64,000 bases of DNA from Acanthococcus lagerstroemiae (lineage: Eukaryota > Arthropoda > Insecta > Hemiptera > Eriococcidae), in the NCBI GenBank assembly GCA_031841125.1, contig CM063112.1:8272603-8336602 (forward strand). Reading direction: 5' to 3'. Shown piece after piece: positions 24,871 through 36,005 of this stretch. Position numbers and translations under genes: made by a program. The stretch's first letter is position 1; every line of letters starts with the position of its first letter. The notes beneath the pieces were generated by a model. It saw only the letters and a program-made list of their open reading frames with translations, made no database searches and had not been told where the DNA came from.

Positions 24871-26056
24871 AGTTCAGTCAGTAAATGTCAAAAATGCTAA
24901 AAATGAGCCAGCCTAGCCAGCCGGCCTGGCCAGCGCGATTTTCGTGTCGCTATTTTTCGTCACACGCTTTTTCCGTTGTGTGCCAAAGTAAAGACATAAA
25001 AATGTCAAAAAAAAAAAAAAAACAGTCTCGTTACAGAGTCTAACACTCTCTTACAGCATTGAAAAGTTGATGATAAGATGGGCCATATCTCAACCCTTGC
25101 TAAACAAGTAAGATTTATGAGCTTCGACGACTTTAAATTCAGGTTTGAACTTTGAATTTCTCTTTTTAATCATGCCTCTTCTTGATGACCTCTCGGCAGG
25201 ATTTCTTACCCAGGAGCTTCATACAAGTCTAATTACGCTACTGGAACAACAAGAAGAGAAGATACAAATAACAGAAACCAAAAAAAAAATCCAAAAATGT
25301 ACGTCGTAGTGCTGTCAACCAGAAAATCATAACTGTATAATGACAATAAAACAACGCCTGAGTGATAGAAGATGTGGTATCTAACACAACAATATTCTAA
25401 CATTAACAGAACCATAAAAGTTGATGATTAACCCGGTTAATCATATTAATCAAGTAACTTGACCCCCCACGGTAACCGTCAACTGAAAGAAAAAATTATA
25501 CTTAGCTGGTTGCCGTCTTTTTATTATTTTATATTTTTACTATTTAGATGTCACTGAAAATGTTATGGAAAAAGAACGTCAAGCTCCTTTTCAATTAGGT
25601 ACCTAATTTTTTTCCAAAATTAAATAAGTAAAATCGTAGCAATTAGAATATTTTTTATTTTTGTTTGATTGATGCTTAACCATTAACACTATGAAACAAA
25701 TAACATTATTTTAACTATTAATTGAACGAACCTAAGCAACGTAACCATAATCGTTAACCAGTCCTGTAATTCGAATTAATTTCTTGTCAAAATCCAATAT
25801 TTTACAACATTATCCATATAGTCCACGTTCCTGGTTAAAGGAAGCACTGCGCGGAAATTACTGCAAAGTACATGAGAATTTTGGGAAGATTTGGGTGGGC
25901 CCGGATCCAGACTCAAAATATTTTACTACATAGTTGAGCCTGGCCGGGGCACAATTACAGGCCTGCTATTAACTGCAGCTACATTCTTATGTTGATGACA
26001 GCTCTAGTAAACGGTACTTCATTATAATAAAATACTTATAGAAACATACTTAGGGC

Positions 26057-29000
26057 TCAGTTATATAAAATAACGTTGTAGGTAAAACAACATTCTTCAC
26101 TTGGTTTATGAGTATTCCACAGTCTCCATTTAACAGAGTAACTTCCCTGGAAAAGGAATTTTTTACAGGTAAATAGCGGGGTAAGATCTTTAGAAAAAAA
26201 ATCTTTATAGATAAATTTAACTGGCACCAGTGTAATAACTTCCATTCACGAATTCAGCTAAAAGGCCAGGCCGAAAAAAAGGCGAAGTCTTTCAAGTAGT
26301 TCTTAAACCGATCTCCAATCTCAACTTCTACATCATTATTACATTTTTTTAACCTTATCAGGGTTGCCACTTTTTCTCAGAATTGGTTTTCCCTGACTTT
26401 TCCCGGTTTTCCAGGCCAACTTTTCCAATTTTCCCTGACCTTTTTTACAGGATTCCGAGAAAGCCCAGAGGGAGGAGAGTCACAGAAATTTTTTACAATA
26501 CAAATAAAAAAAGTTTACTCTGATAAAATACGAACTCGTTTCCTATTTTCAGAAAATTTTCCTGACTTAAATGAAAATTCCCTGACTTTTCCCTGACTGA
26601 CCAAATTCCCTGACTTTTCCCGGTTTTCCAGAAAGTGGCAACCCTGCTTATTCTATAAAGATGTTAGTTTTCTTTCATAGTTCATTAAGGTCCATGTCGT
26701 TGCCACTTTCTTCCTCCTCTTCACATTATAGTACACCTCTTTTTTCCTTATTCAATTCGCTCATTTTCAGATACTACATAGACGCAAATAACCTATTGGG
26801 TGTGGTGGAGAGGACTAATGACTATGGTACATCAACTGTACAAAGGTAGCATATAGTGACCGTGCCCGAAGAAAGGGACCAGGACTGAGCTAAGAAGAAG
26901 ACTTAGAAAACGACTCGAATCTGGAGGATTTGGAGAAGAGTAGAGTTGAGAAAACAATATAAGTTGAACAGATATGGGTTAAAAATAAAACCAGAAAAGA
27001 CTAGTTTCCTTGAGTCTTTTTTCCTCGAGGCTTTGATAGTCTTCTTCTTCTCTCTGCATTATTTTCTCTTCGACTCGAGCTCCCTGATATGTCAAATACA
27101 GCAAATTATCTTCCCTATATTCGAAGTAAAACAGTCCTAAGAAATCTTCAAATGGTCGCAGTGGCGTAGCCAGATTTTCCTAAGAGGAAAGGGGGGGGGG
27201 CAAAGTAAGATTTTCACGAGAGAAAAAGTCGAAAATTGAAGTACCTTTCAAAATTCACCGATATTAGAGAACTATTTTATAAAAATAAAGGTAAAGTTAC
27301 AGCTCAAGCGAAAATTTTTCGAAAAAACGGGTTTTAAATGCGAAAAATTGCTCGTCTTTGCATATTTTATATTCAATTTCAGGTGCCTTGAGGGGGCATT
27401 CGCCTCCTTCGCCTCCCATTGGCTACGCCACTAAATAGTCGTAAGGAGTGTCAACACTGGGAGTTGACTGATCTTGAAAAGGGTCAACATAATCTAAAGA
27501 TGTTAACCGAGACTATACAGCTCTCAACATAAAACAAATTTCTCTTACTATAGATCTGACATGTTTTGAAACAACCTTAATGACTCCAGGCAAGTCTCAA
27601 TGGAATCAACCAGTGAAGGGGGATGAGTCGATTATGTCAGTGAGTCGCAAATTTTGGAAACGTTAGCTGATCCGTATAATTCTTGAATTCATTTTTCAGA
27701 GGCGAAGGGATTGTGACATTATGCTAAAATTGGCCAGGAGTAAAGATGACAAACTCACAATAAGGTTTATATTTTTTATGAATACTAATTTTTTAGATAA
27801 TATACTACGTACGCTCAGATACATTAAATATGAGCACAGTCGAGGGAAGAGGGGTCGCATAGTACCTAACAATAACAGGAATGCAGTAACGAAATACCAA
27901 TTATACTAACATTACAACAGAGAGGAAGAAAGGCATTAACTCACAAAATAAATCAGTGCACCTACGAGCGAAAGTGAAGAATGAAAAATTAAGACAAGTT
28001 TACAGGGAAAATATGAAAAAAGGGGGAGCTACGACATGGACCTACTTCATCAGCCATTCTCCAAGTCCTCGCCAAAATTGAACAGATCTCTAGCCCAATT
28101 TAACATCAAAATTTGATACATTAATCAAAATAATTACCGGAGGGTAAAAATCCGAGCGAGATACATTGTACGGATATACGAGAGTATGTTGCTGGCCTGC
28201 TACGATAGGACATTTGGTAAATTTGCAGCCATGTTGATCTTGCGTTGGGTCGGGCACATACACTAACACGAATCGAGTGTACGCTTGAATGGTAATATCA
28301 TCCGTAGAAAAGTCTAAATATAAAGAAATTCAATTAAGGCACAGGACAAACATAACCGACCCAGTACAAAAATGGCTTCACAGGTAGACAGTTTCGTATC
28401 TGAAAATGGATGACAGGTAATCATCTCGATTGGCCAACATGTCCCTTAAGTGAGCCTTTATAAGTCGTAGAAAAACCTAGATGAGACTTACCGAAGTCTG
28501 ATGGTTGTAAAGAGTCTTAAACAAGTTTAGAAAAATTTTAAGGAGTCTTACGTTATCTTTAATGGAGTCTTGAAAATCTTGATCGCGTCTTCTAGAATGG
28601 ATTTTTGAGAATCTCGATCGAGTTTTACAGAGTTTTCAACATGTGTGAAAAATCACAGTGGTGACAGAAGTCTTGAAGAGCATTGAATATAAGTTTATAA
28701 GGGTCTTAAATTAGGTTCGAAGAGTTTCCCAAGTCCTGAAAATGTTTGGTAAAGTCTTTCTACAGACATGTCCTCTGGAATGGACGCGAGGAGTCATCAT
28801 GAGTTCTAGGATGGACGCGAGGAATCACAGCGAGTTCTAAAGTCAAGAGTAGTATTGAAAAGAGATCTGGAAAACCACTGGCGAGCTAAACGCAGAAAAG
28901 CCACAGGCATTTTAAGCAACATCGCATTTACTCGAGACGTAAAAGAAAGGAATACCCTTGGCTACTCAATTATATAGAAAGGAGTGCCAGCAAAATCGAA

Positions 29001-30541
29001 GTAAGAAATGAAAAATTAGGAAGGAGGAGAACAGATAACAAAAAGATGAAAAATCTAACACAGCTAACGGCTCTAGGAAAGCTAATCATTCGAAAATAAA
29101 TAATCGCAGGCGCGGATCCACGGCGGGAGACGCTGGGGAAATTCCCCCAAACCAAAAAAAGAGAGGAAAAATCTGTGGAGAAAGGGGAAAGAATCTGTGG
29201 GGAGAAGGATCTGTTGAGGAGGGGGAAATCTATGGGAGAGGGGGCAGCTAAAAAAATGTCGCGCCTTCTCCTTCTGTCATTTCCCTCCCCAAAATGATCG
29301 TCTGGATCCGCGCCTGTAATCGATACATCAATAGATAAGTTTTAATGAATATTCACCTCCCGCTTTTCAAACTCAAACTACGATCACACTAATACAAACA
29401 TACGCTGAAAAACGTCCATAAAATCCTCAATATTTAACTCCAGATGCTAGATAATCATTAGGGATCTTTACCTTACAGTCTCTCATTACGCATATAAATA
29501 TCAATTTTCCTCCGGCCCTTCTCCACTATTACAAGAGCTGGTTTTTTAAAGTCAGCTGAAAAATAGAAAAGGAAACAAGGCAAGAATGAGAGAAAAGAAC
29601 GAGGAAACTGGTGGAAGAAAAGCGTACATCAAAGATTTTCCACACGGCATATTTTGCCTGTAAAAGCGGGCCCGTAATGTTGAGGAGCGCAAATGGGAGG
29701 AATTCCCGTTCTAAGCAGACAGCTTACCTCCCTCCCCCCCCCCAGAAAAATTTAGTTTCCAAACCTGAGTGCCCAAAATCAAATACCTTTTTTTGACCTG
29801 ATATGGAAGTTGGAATTGATATTTGGCCAGAAGTTCCTTCCCAACACTCCGCATTGCCCCCTTCGCTAACAGATCACGCTGCGCTACCTGAGAGTCTGGA
29901 ACTAAATTTATGATGGTGGAAGTCACAATGTCCATGACTCGTTCAGATAACTGCACATGTTACGTAATTACATATTGTTATTATGAAAGAATAGAAAGCA
30001 GGACCTACACAGAAACTTGTAAAGATGCACTCACTTGGAATGAAATTGAAATTCGTAACCGTGTGGTCTCCCTTATGAACATGACACGGTTTGTTTCTCA
30101 AGGCCTCCAGGCATGGACTCGGGGTTACCTTCGTTATTCGGCAAGTTTTACTAGTAGCCGCTGGAAATTGTTAAAATAAAATTACCATACTGTTAAAAGC
30201 ACTCGAAACCGAGTCATCCTACGTTGATCTTATCAGCTATTATTTTCGGGAGCAGATCCAAACTCGTAGCCTGTCACTGGATTCTTTCTAATTTCCGCCT
30301 TCTGAGCATTAACACAGGCGAGGAAATTACCCTAGGAATCCGGGGTGGACACTGATTCGGAAACGAGTTCTAGTTTCCGTTTATATAGATCCCTGCATGT
30401 AACAGCAAAAGTATTCAGAGCACACTTACCATCACAATATTGATATCGCACATCTTCACTGGAAGCGAAATTGAAACACATGAAAATAACGATTAAACTA
30501 GCACAGAATGCGTCGTGATTAAATTTTGTCGGAAATTTCAT
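26057..30541 (-). CDS. NPC2-like secreted ML-domain protein, copy D (intact, reference copy)
   Basis: Exons are 30430-30541, 30035-30160, 28138-28313 and 26057-26146 (504 nt, 167 aa, TGA stop). Donors are GTAAGT, GTGAGT and GTAATT; acceptors end TTTCCAG, TATTTAG and TTTCCAG. A signal peptide spans about residues 1-28 (core FCASLIVIFMCFNF). Cysteines in the mature part are at 36, 44, 54, 63, 109, 114, 157 and 158. By the known NPC2 disulfide pattern, 54/63 and 109/114 pair locally and 36 pairs with 157 or 158; Cys44 and the second of the CC pair are extra. N80-F-S is a sequon at the position glycosylated in mammalian NPC2, and N129-V-S is another. Intron 3 carries two MITEs (26359-26646, 27159-27433), intron 2 one (29107-29316). 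Function inferred from family only: lipid or semiochemical carrier. Confidence 0.87.
26359..26646. mobile_element. 288-bp MITE, CAGGGTTGCCACTTT termini
   Basis: Ends CAGGGTTGCCACTTT and its complement, preceded and followed by CTTAT (26354-26358 and 26647-26651). Inside, TTCCCTGACTTTTCC-type words recur. This resembles a very widespread animal MITE family. It lies in intron 3 of copy D. Confidence 0.8.
27159..27433. mobile_element. hAT-type MITE in intron 3 of copy D
   Basis: Begins CAGTGGCGTAGCCA and ends TGGCTACGCCACTA, flanked by AATGGTCG (27151-27158) and AATAGTCG (27434-27441), an 8-bp duplication with one mismatch as hAT elements make. The orthologous spot in copy F (about 45,080, ATGGTCGTAATGAGTC) is empty, giving the pre-insertion site. 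A second copy lies at 37130-37396. Confidence 0.87.
28314..30034 (-). other. Intron 2 of copy D
   Basis: GAGTCTT-type degenerate repeats occupy about 28450-28900; the MITE 29107-29316 follows. Nothing coding is supported. Confidence 0.55.
29107..29316. mobile_element. 210-bp MITE, CAGGCGCGGATCCA termini
   Basis: Inverted termini CAGGCGCGGATCCA / TGGATCCGCGCCTG are flanked by the direct repeat TAATCG (29101-29106 and 29317-29322). The interior is a purine-rich run of AATCTGTGG(G)GAGA-like repeats. Probably hAT-related by its CAG...CTG ends, but the visible duplication is only 6 bp. Confidence 0.8.
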
Positions 30542-30870
30542 TCTGATATACAGTCACATGCAGATAGAATGACAAACAATTCACTTTGAACTGAAGAGGA
30601 GATGCATTCAAGTATTGACGGAATAAATTATACAAGATTTAGAACAAAAATAAAGGGAAAAACGTAATTCAGAAATTTCTTTACGTTAGTGCATTCTAAT
30701 TAGAAAGCAAGTGTATATGACTCAAGAACATCGACTCACGTACCTACTCGTTCAGTGAAATCACTGAGGCCTTCAATTCACAGGCATTCTGTTCGCTGAT
30801 ACAAAGGTAAAACATGGTTTACCCATTCTTTAGTAATTCACAAGTCATGTTAAAACTGCAAACAAACCAC
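30542..30870 (-). promoter_or_regulatory. Conserved upstream block of copy D (putative promoter)
   Basis: About 300 bp directly upstream of the start codon is conserved between units, more clearly than intron interiors (A 3273-3660, B 12409-12690, C 21203-21620, E 34968-35250, F 49013-49190). In gene orientation, D and C share TATAATTTTATTC-like sequence followed about 40 bp later by T(C/T)AGTTCAAAGTGAA, which looks like a TATA-like box and an initiator. A and F keep the second motif only in part, and B has a small deletion there. Conservation could simply reflect recent duplication. Confidence 0.3.
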
Positions 30871-31324
30871 CTGATCCAGCTTTGATTTTGATACTAGAAT
30901 GAGAAATGTTACCGTTCAGATGGAGGACATGGACTTGACTTGAGCAAATTATTGAACATTTACGTCAAGTGGAATATAAATACTTTGAGCAAATTTGAAT
31001 TTTCTTCCTCTTTCGGCCATACAATAGGTTGAAAAAGAAGTTGAAAGGGGCAAAGCTGACTTCGTCAAAAATATCAAGACTGCTCTTTTGCTAATTTCTA
31101 ATACTGCATCAAATTTCGGTTCTAGTCACAACTCACGAGAAAATGATCTCACAATGTTTTCGTAAGTCCTCTTCACGCATATCGTTACGAAGCAAACATA
31201 AAACTTTTGGGGCAATATGGATTTTTACTTTACAAGGAAAGACGCAGGTCTTAAGAAAATAAGAAGTTCCTTCACATGTAATAAATGTATACTTGTTCTG
31301 TGGGAGGGAGAATACATCACTAAG

Positions 31325-32278
31325 GGAAAGTGCCAACAGGTCAACTTTTTTTGACCAGCTCGTGTACCTCCTCTAATCGGTTTTTGGAAATGGAATCCAT
31401 GCAGTACATTAATACCAATCTTCTACCCTCAGCTAATGCACTCGAAAATTTTTAATATGCATTGACACGTGTTGACTACAGCTATTCTACGAAGACGCCT
31501 CAAGACCAATTTTTGGTACCACTGTGCCAATTATTGGTCAAGTAAAATTTCATCACAGGATTCCTTTCCCTTCATTTCAATTCGTATACACATATACAAT
31601 ACAGGACTGAAATTGCAGTTTAAACTGAATAGATTTGCCTAAAAACAATTTTTAAAAAATGCCAATTGTTGGCCAACCAACATCTGGTACATACTAATTC
31701 TGACCCACATAGTCGAGTAAGTACGAGATGCAATTTGAGCCAAATGTTGGTCATGCCAGTTGATGGGCATTCTCAATTTTCACTTATTACGTATTTCTTA
31801 TTAAAAATAGATGACGTGGTATGTACAAGGGTGTATATTGTATAAACTGACAAAAACCCCAAACATTTGATTCTAACTGAAGGTATCGCAAATTGAAAAC
31901 GAATTTTTCAACCATCCTTCCACCTACGGCAAATCACTAGCTCGAACTAAAATTTTCAAAACACCCCGAAAATATGTTTTTTTGGACCTCTAGCATAATA
32001 TATACCTATTTACATTAACGAGAAAATGTGTTATGTACTTATCATTTCGATTTTTTAAAACACCCTTTTCAAACTTTGAAAAAACTGCCATTCTCTTATT
32101 ACTATAAATTTCAAAATCACAGACACGGAGTTGTAATCACGTTTTCAGTCACAAAGGTATAGAATTATATAGCTCTGAGTCTACAGAACATATTTCTGCG
32201 AAAAAAAGGTTCATAGCGCTCCTACCGGCTGTTATTCAACTTGGAACTTAGCACCTGACCAACAATTAGCACTTTTCC
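31325..32278. mobile_element. Putative element with GGAAAAGTGCCAA-like termini
   Basis: The left end (GGAAAGTGCCAACAGGTCA) and the complement of the right end (GGAAAAGTGCTAATTGTTGG) are similar. Related words recur inside: GTGCCAATTATTGGTCA (about 31,518), TGCCAATTGTTGGCCAAC (about 31,660), GAGCCAAATGTTGGTCATGCC (about 31,738). No target duplication and no ORF identified, so the class is open. Confidence 0.45.
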
Positions 32279-33679
32279 TTATATCTCCCTTCATGTTAGT
32301 CACTGGCGATATTGGAAATCAGCGACCCAAAAAACTCGTATTTTATATTTTATTTGAGTTTTAATGCCACGCTAATTTTGCCTATTCGAAAGATGAAATT
32401 TTAATTTAGGGACCTGAATCATGGATGGATGAAACCAATGACGCATAATACAGGCAACAGACGTGAGCACGTGACTAGTCCTAAAAAACTGTCCAACGCA
32501 TTCAGAAGTTTTGACAAGTAATAACGAGTCTTGAAGAGCCTGAAGTGAAGGTCATTCTACTTAACTACGATAGTACATAACTTTTACATTGGATTAATTA
32601 GGTCTTAATAAGTCCTAGCATTCTATTGACCATCAATGTTGTCTCATCGAGTCTAAACAGTCATAGCAAGTGTTAACATAGTTTCGATGAGTACTATCTG
32701 ATTTTGAAGAGTTTGAACACGTAGCAAAGTCTTAACGAGTCATAAAACGATCTTAAAGAGTCCTCACATAGTTTTGTAGCCTTAAGGGTGGGTTGTGTAG
32801 AATGAAAGATATCTCACTGCCTTACAACACAAGTACGGTTTGTAAGGTTTATCGCCTTCAAATTTAGATTCAAACTATTTCTTATTTGTAAGCACGTCTC
32901 TTTCGGATGAATTGAGGGAATTGCTCAGGTTGTCTACCAGAATTCAGTTTTGGAATTCCGGGACTGTTTCGGGACTTTATAAGACACTTTCGGGAAAAAT
33001 TTGAGTGCAAAAAATACCGTTTTGCTCAATATACAAAACAATCGTTCAACGTTCAAAGTTCGCGAAAAATTCATTCGCATTGTCAGAAGTTTGCAAAAAA
33101 TCCATTCGAGTTCACTGTAGTTAACTTTTGAAAAATTATTGTTTCAAATTCTTAGAAATTCACATTGGTTGGCAACATCTCTTGTTATCGATCTGGACTG
33201 TCCACAAACCAGTCTCCATGTATCGGGGGAAACAGTCCAGGCTTCAGGGGGAAAACTTTAGTCCAACATTTGTAAAGAATTCCGGGACCTTAGGCAATAG
33301 TTAAGGGAATTCCGGGACTTTTTTTAGAGTTCTAGGGTCTACTTTCAGCGTCCGGGATTTTTCCGGGTTTTCCGAAACTTCCAGGACCAGTAGACACCCT
33401 GTTGCTTCACACGAGTCTGCTGTACGCCAATGGAACAACAAGAAAAAATATACAAATAATGAAAACTGAAACTCAGTTTTGAATTCTCGGGTAAACTGCT
33501 GAGTTATCAAGCTGAAAACTATAATCGTGCATGAAATAACAGTTTAGTAAAGAGGGAGAGAGTCACATGACCTGACAAAATGACAATTGAAGCCCTGGAG
33601 GCATTCTCTACACAAATTGGGAAAATAATGACTCGCTTGTTCAACAGAATACTCAGTGAAGAATACATATAATACTTCT

Positions 33680-33910
33680 CCATAAGAAAGGACCAAAGGA
33701 AAAATAGAAAACTATTGACCCATAAGCCTAATGTCAAAAGTAGGAAAACATCTTCACCAAGGTTCTGAAAGCAAGAGTATATTATACCCAACTAGATATG
33801 ACCCAGGATACAGAACAGGTAGAGATTGCTCCACAAAATTGTATCCAACAATTGCTATACTATAAAAATTATGTAAAACTCACTAGAAATATGAATCCAA
33901 GGAAAAAATC
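33680..33910 (+). pseudogene. Reverse-transcriptase fragment, degenerate
   Basis: In one plus frame the sequence reads KGKIENY, then a TGA where Arg is expected, then PISLMSKVGK; another frame continues IFTKVLKARV, and another has EQ...IQQLL. This is the NYRPISL...K-x-F-x-KVL-x-x-R motif at the start of non-LTR retrotransposon RT domains, broken by a stop and at least one frameshift. Only this piece is present, sitting where exon 4 of unit E should be. Confidence 0.5.
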
Positions 33911-34855
33911 AAGAAGAATAATGGACGCAAACTTCAAATACTTACTGAACAGGTCCACAATCTCAACTTCTGCACTCTTTTTAATGTTTTTAACGTAATT
34001 TCGTGAATTATACAAAATGTTTCTTAATTTTAGATTTATAACGTCATCTTCTTCCTCACCCCGTTTCTCATTATTTTCTACCTTTTTTCCCTCCATTAAA
34101 AACACTTGTAGCAGGCACTCCTTTTTTCAGATAGGTACTAAAGTTGTCTGTTGATATTTACTTTTGCCAGCAGCCTAACAAAAGACTTACCACTGCAAAA
34201 CGATATTTTCTCAAGTTTACTGTTTCCAAAGGTAGAGCGCAGAACCATCGTCTCTAGATAATTATTTTGGCATACATTTGTTCAAGAGCTTAAGAAATAA
34301 TCTCGGGTGTTGACCCCTCTCTCTTGTCACAACTTTGTAATGCGAGGAAAAAGTCTGAAACACAGTATTTCCATAAGGGCTGTGTGAAAATCTAATGAAA
34401 AAATGGGCCAACCTCATCGGCACTGCAGGGCGTTTTGAAGGCAATGGAGAGGGAGCGGGGTTTCCTCCTTTTACCGACATTTGGGGAAATGCCCTAAAAG
34501 AATGCACTGAGAGTTTTCAGAAAGTAACTAAGCTGGAGTCCAGATTATATATTCCAAATTTCATCTTGCTTGTTTATTTTACATTTCTCTCTATGTTTGG
34601 GTCTTTATTAACCGGACTAAGAGTACTCGAAACCGCAACTGAGTCTTCCAACATTAATTTCATCAGTTAAGTATCAAATTCGGGAGCAAACTCGAAGTCA
34701 GAAACCGAGATCTTTTTTGTTTTCGTCCTACTTTGAATTTCGACAACACCAATTCTCATCGATCTCAGGGTAGAACCAAACTTGGAAGTGAGTTAGAGTT
34801 TCACTCTAGAGTCCAGGCCCCCGAATGTAACAGTTTGTATTCAAAGCATACTTAC

Positions 34856-34967
34856 CATCGCACAACTGATATCGCACATTTTCACGAGACATCAAATTAT
34901 AGCATTAGAACAGAACAATTAAACTAACAAAAAATGCACTGCGATTAAATTTGACAGGAACTCTCAC
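34856..34967 (-). pseudogene. NPC2-like copy E, orphan exon 1 remnant
   Basis: A 112-bp stretch aligns base for base with exon 1 of the other copies and is followed by an intact GTAAGT donor (plus-strand 34850-34855). The start codon reads GTG instead of ATG, and codon 21 is TAA inside the signal-peptide core; the end still reads VRYQLCD. The neighbouring intron 1 sequence is recognisable from about 34612 to 34855, but exons 2, 3 and 4 are absent. The place where exon 4 should lie (about 33,470-33,940) is occupied by a retroelement fragment, after which the duplicated exon 4 flank resumes near 33,945. This unit was lost by deletion plus insertion. Confidence 0.8.
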
Positions 34968-35348
34968 ACTGGTAACAAAATGCTTCACTTCTACTAAAAG
35001 AGAAGCACTCAAATGTTGATGGAATGAATGGAAAATAAATGATACTACGGTTCACATAAAATACGGAGAGAAACATAAAGAATTTGTTTTGTTTCGATCA
35101 TACTAGACAATAAAAAGTAACATTTAACACAAGAAGTTCAAGTTCACTGACTCATATATCCTTTCAAAATCCAAAGTGTTCATTTCGATTTGTGAGCAAA
35201 AAAGTTATCCATTTTCTAATAAAGATATTTGTCATGTTAAAATGTCTATCCATTCAATAATTCCAGTCGTTCATGTAAAACGATTTGTTCAATTTAGAGA
35301 TGATTCCCGGTGTAAGAACGAATGGTAAGGTCCACCGTGTAATTTTCA

Positions 35349-36005
35349 GGTGTCCCTCATTTAAAAATTTTCTAATGTGCCACCGGAGTTTTCTCATTAT
35401 AAAGATAATGAATGTCACCAGAAATTTTCAGATTCATAACAAAATAATAATTTTAACAAGTGCTCCAGAGGAGTCTCACAGTTTAACGCAGGAGAATTAT
35501 GTACGAACTTATCAGGAAATACTTCTTCCTTGCCAGAAATCGTCTCTACTGAAGAAGATGAGGCAAATCTCACAGTTTAACGCAGGAGAATTATGTACGA
35601 ACTTATCAGGAAATACTTCTTCCTTGCCAGAAATCGTCTCTACTGAAGAAGATGAGGCAAATGCCACCAACGAAGATATTCTGAGTGATAATTTTAAAAA
35701 AATAAAAAATACCAGAAATACCATTTTGACCTAGAAATGACGTTTTTTTTCTTCTTTTTCTAACTGCTCAGAATATTTTCTACTTTTAGGACATGTTGGT
35801 GGTATTCGTCTCATCTTCTTAAATAATACGGTTTCTGGCGATCAAGTGGTAGCTGACAAATTCTTATGTAAATCCTGCGTTTGAGACTCTGGAGGTATGT
35901 GTTACAATTATTTTATAAATTTGCTGACATTACTTTTATAGAATAAGAAAAAACTTCCGGAGGTGACCCGGTCAAATTTTGAAAATTATTTAAATAAGGG
36001 ACACC
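35349..36005. mobile_element. 657-bp TIR element inserted upstream of relic E
   Basis: The left end GGTGTCCCTCATTTAAAAAT and right end (complement GGTGTCCCTTATTTAAATAA) form imperfect inverted repeats of about 25 bp. The collinear region upstream of copy A lacks this segment, which marks it as an insertion. It contains an exact 94-bp tandem duplication. No transposase recognised. Confidence 0.6.
35474..35661. repeat. Perfect 94-bp tandem duplication
   Basis: Units 35474-35567 and 35568-35661 appear identical. Because 94 is not a multiple of three, a continuous plus frame reads the two units in different frames, which argues against coding. Identity in an otherwise diverged region means it is recent. 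Confidence 0.92.

Larger units (their letters stand above)
21203..26056. other. Intergenic region C-D
   Basis: Upstream block of copy C (21203-21620), a longer duplicated upstream segment (21600-22790), a segment starting CAGTGGCGTGC (from 23448) that resembles a hAT-type end, the 110-bp-arm palindrome (23943-24188), an inverted sub-repeat block (24280-24870), a poly-A run near 25010 and the 3'-flank block of copy D (25070-25265). No host gene seen. Confidence 0.55.
30871..34611. other. Intergenic region D-E and collapsed part of unit E
   Basis: Duplicated upstream segment to about 31,320, a TGCCAA/TTGG-motif element (31325-32278), GAGTCTT-type repeats (32,500-32,780), the conserved 3'-flank block (32,800-32,940 and 33,400-33,450) split by unrelated sequence, a reverse-transcriptase fragment (33680-33910), then intron 3-like sequence from about 33,945. 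Exons 2-4 of unit E are not detectable. Confidence 0.5.

Noticed and set aside
35474..35661. CRISPR-like or coding repeat
   Set aside because: Only two directly abutting 94-bp units with no spacers in eukaryotic DNA; the unit length is not a multiple of three.
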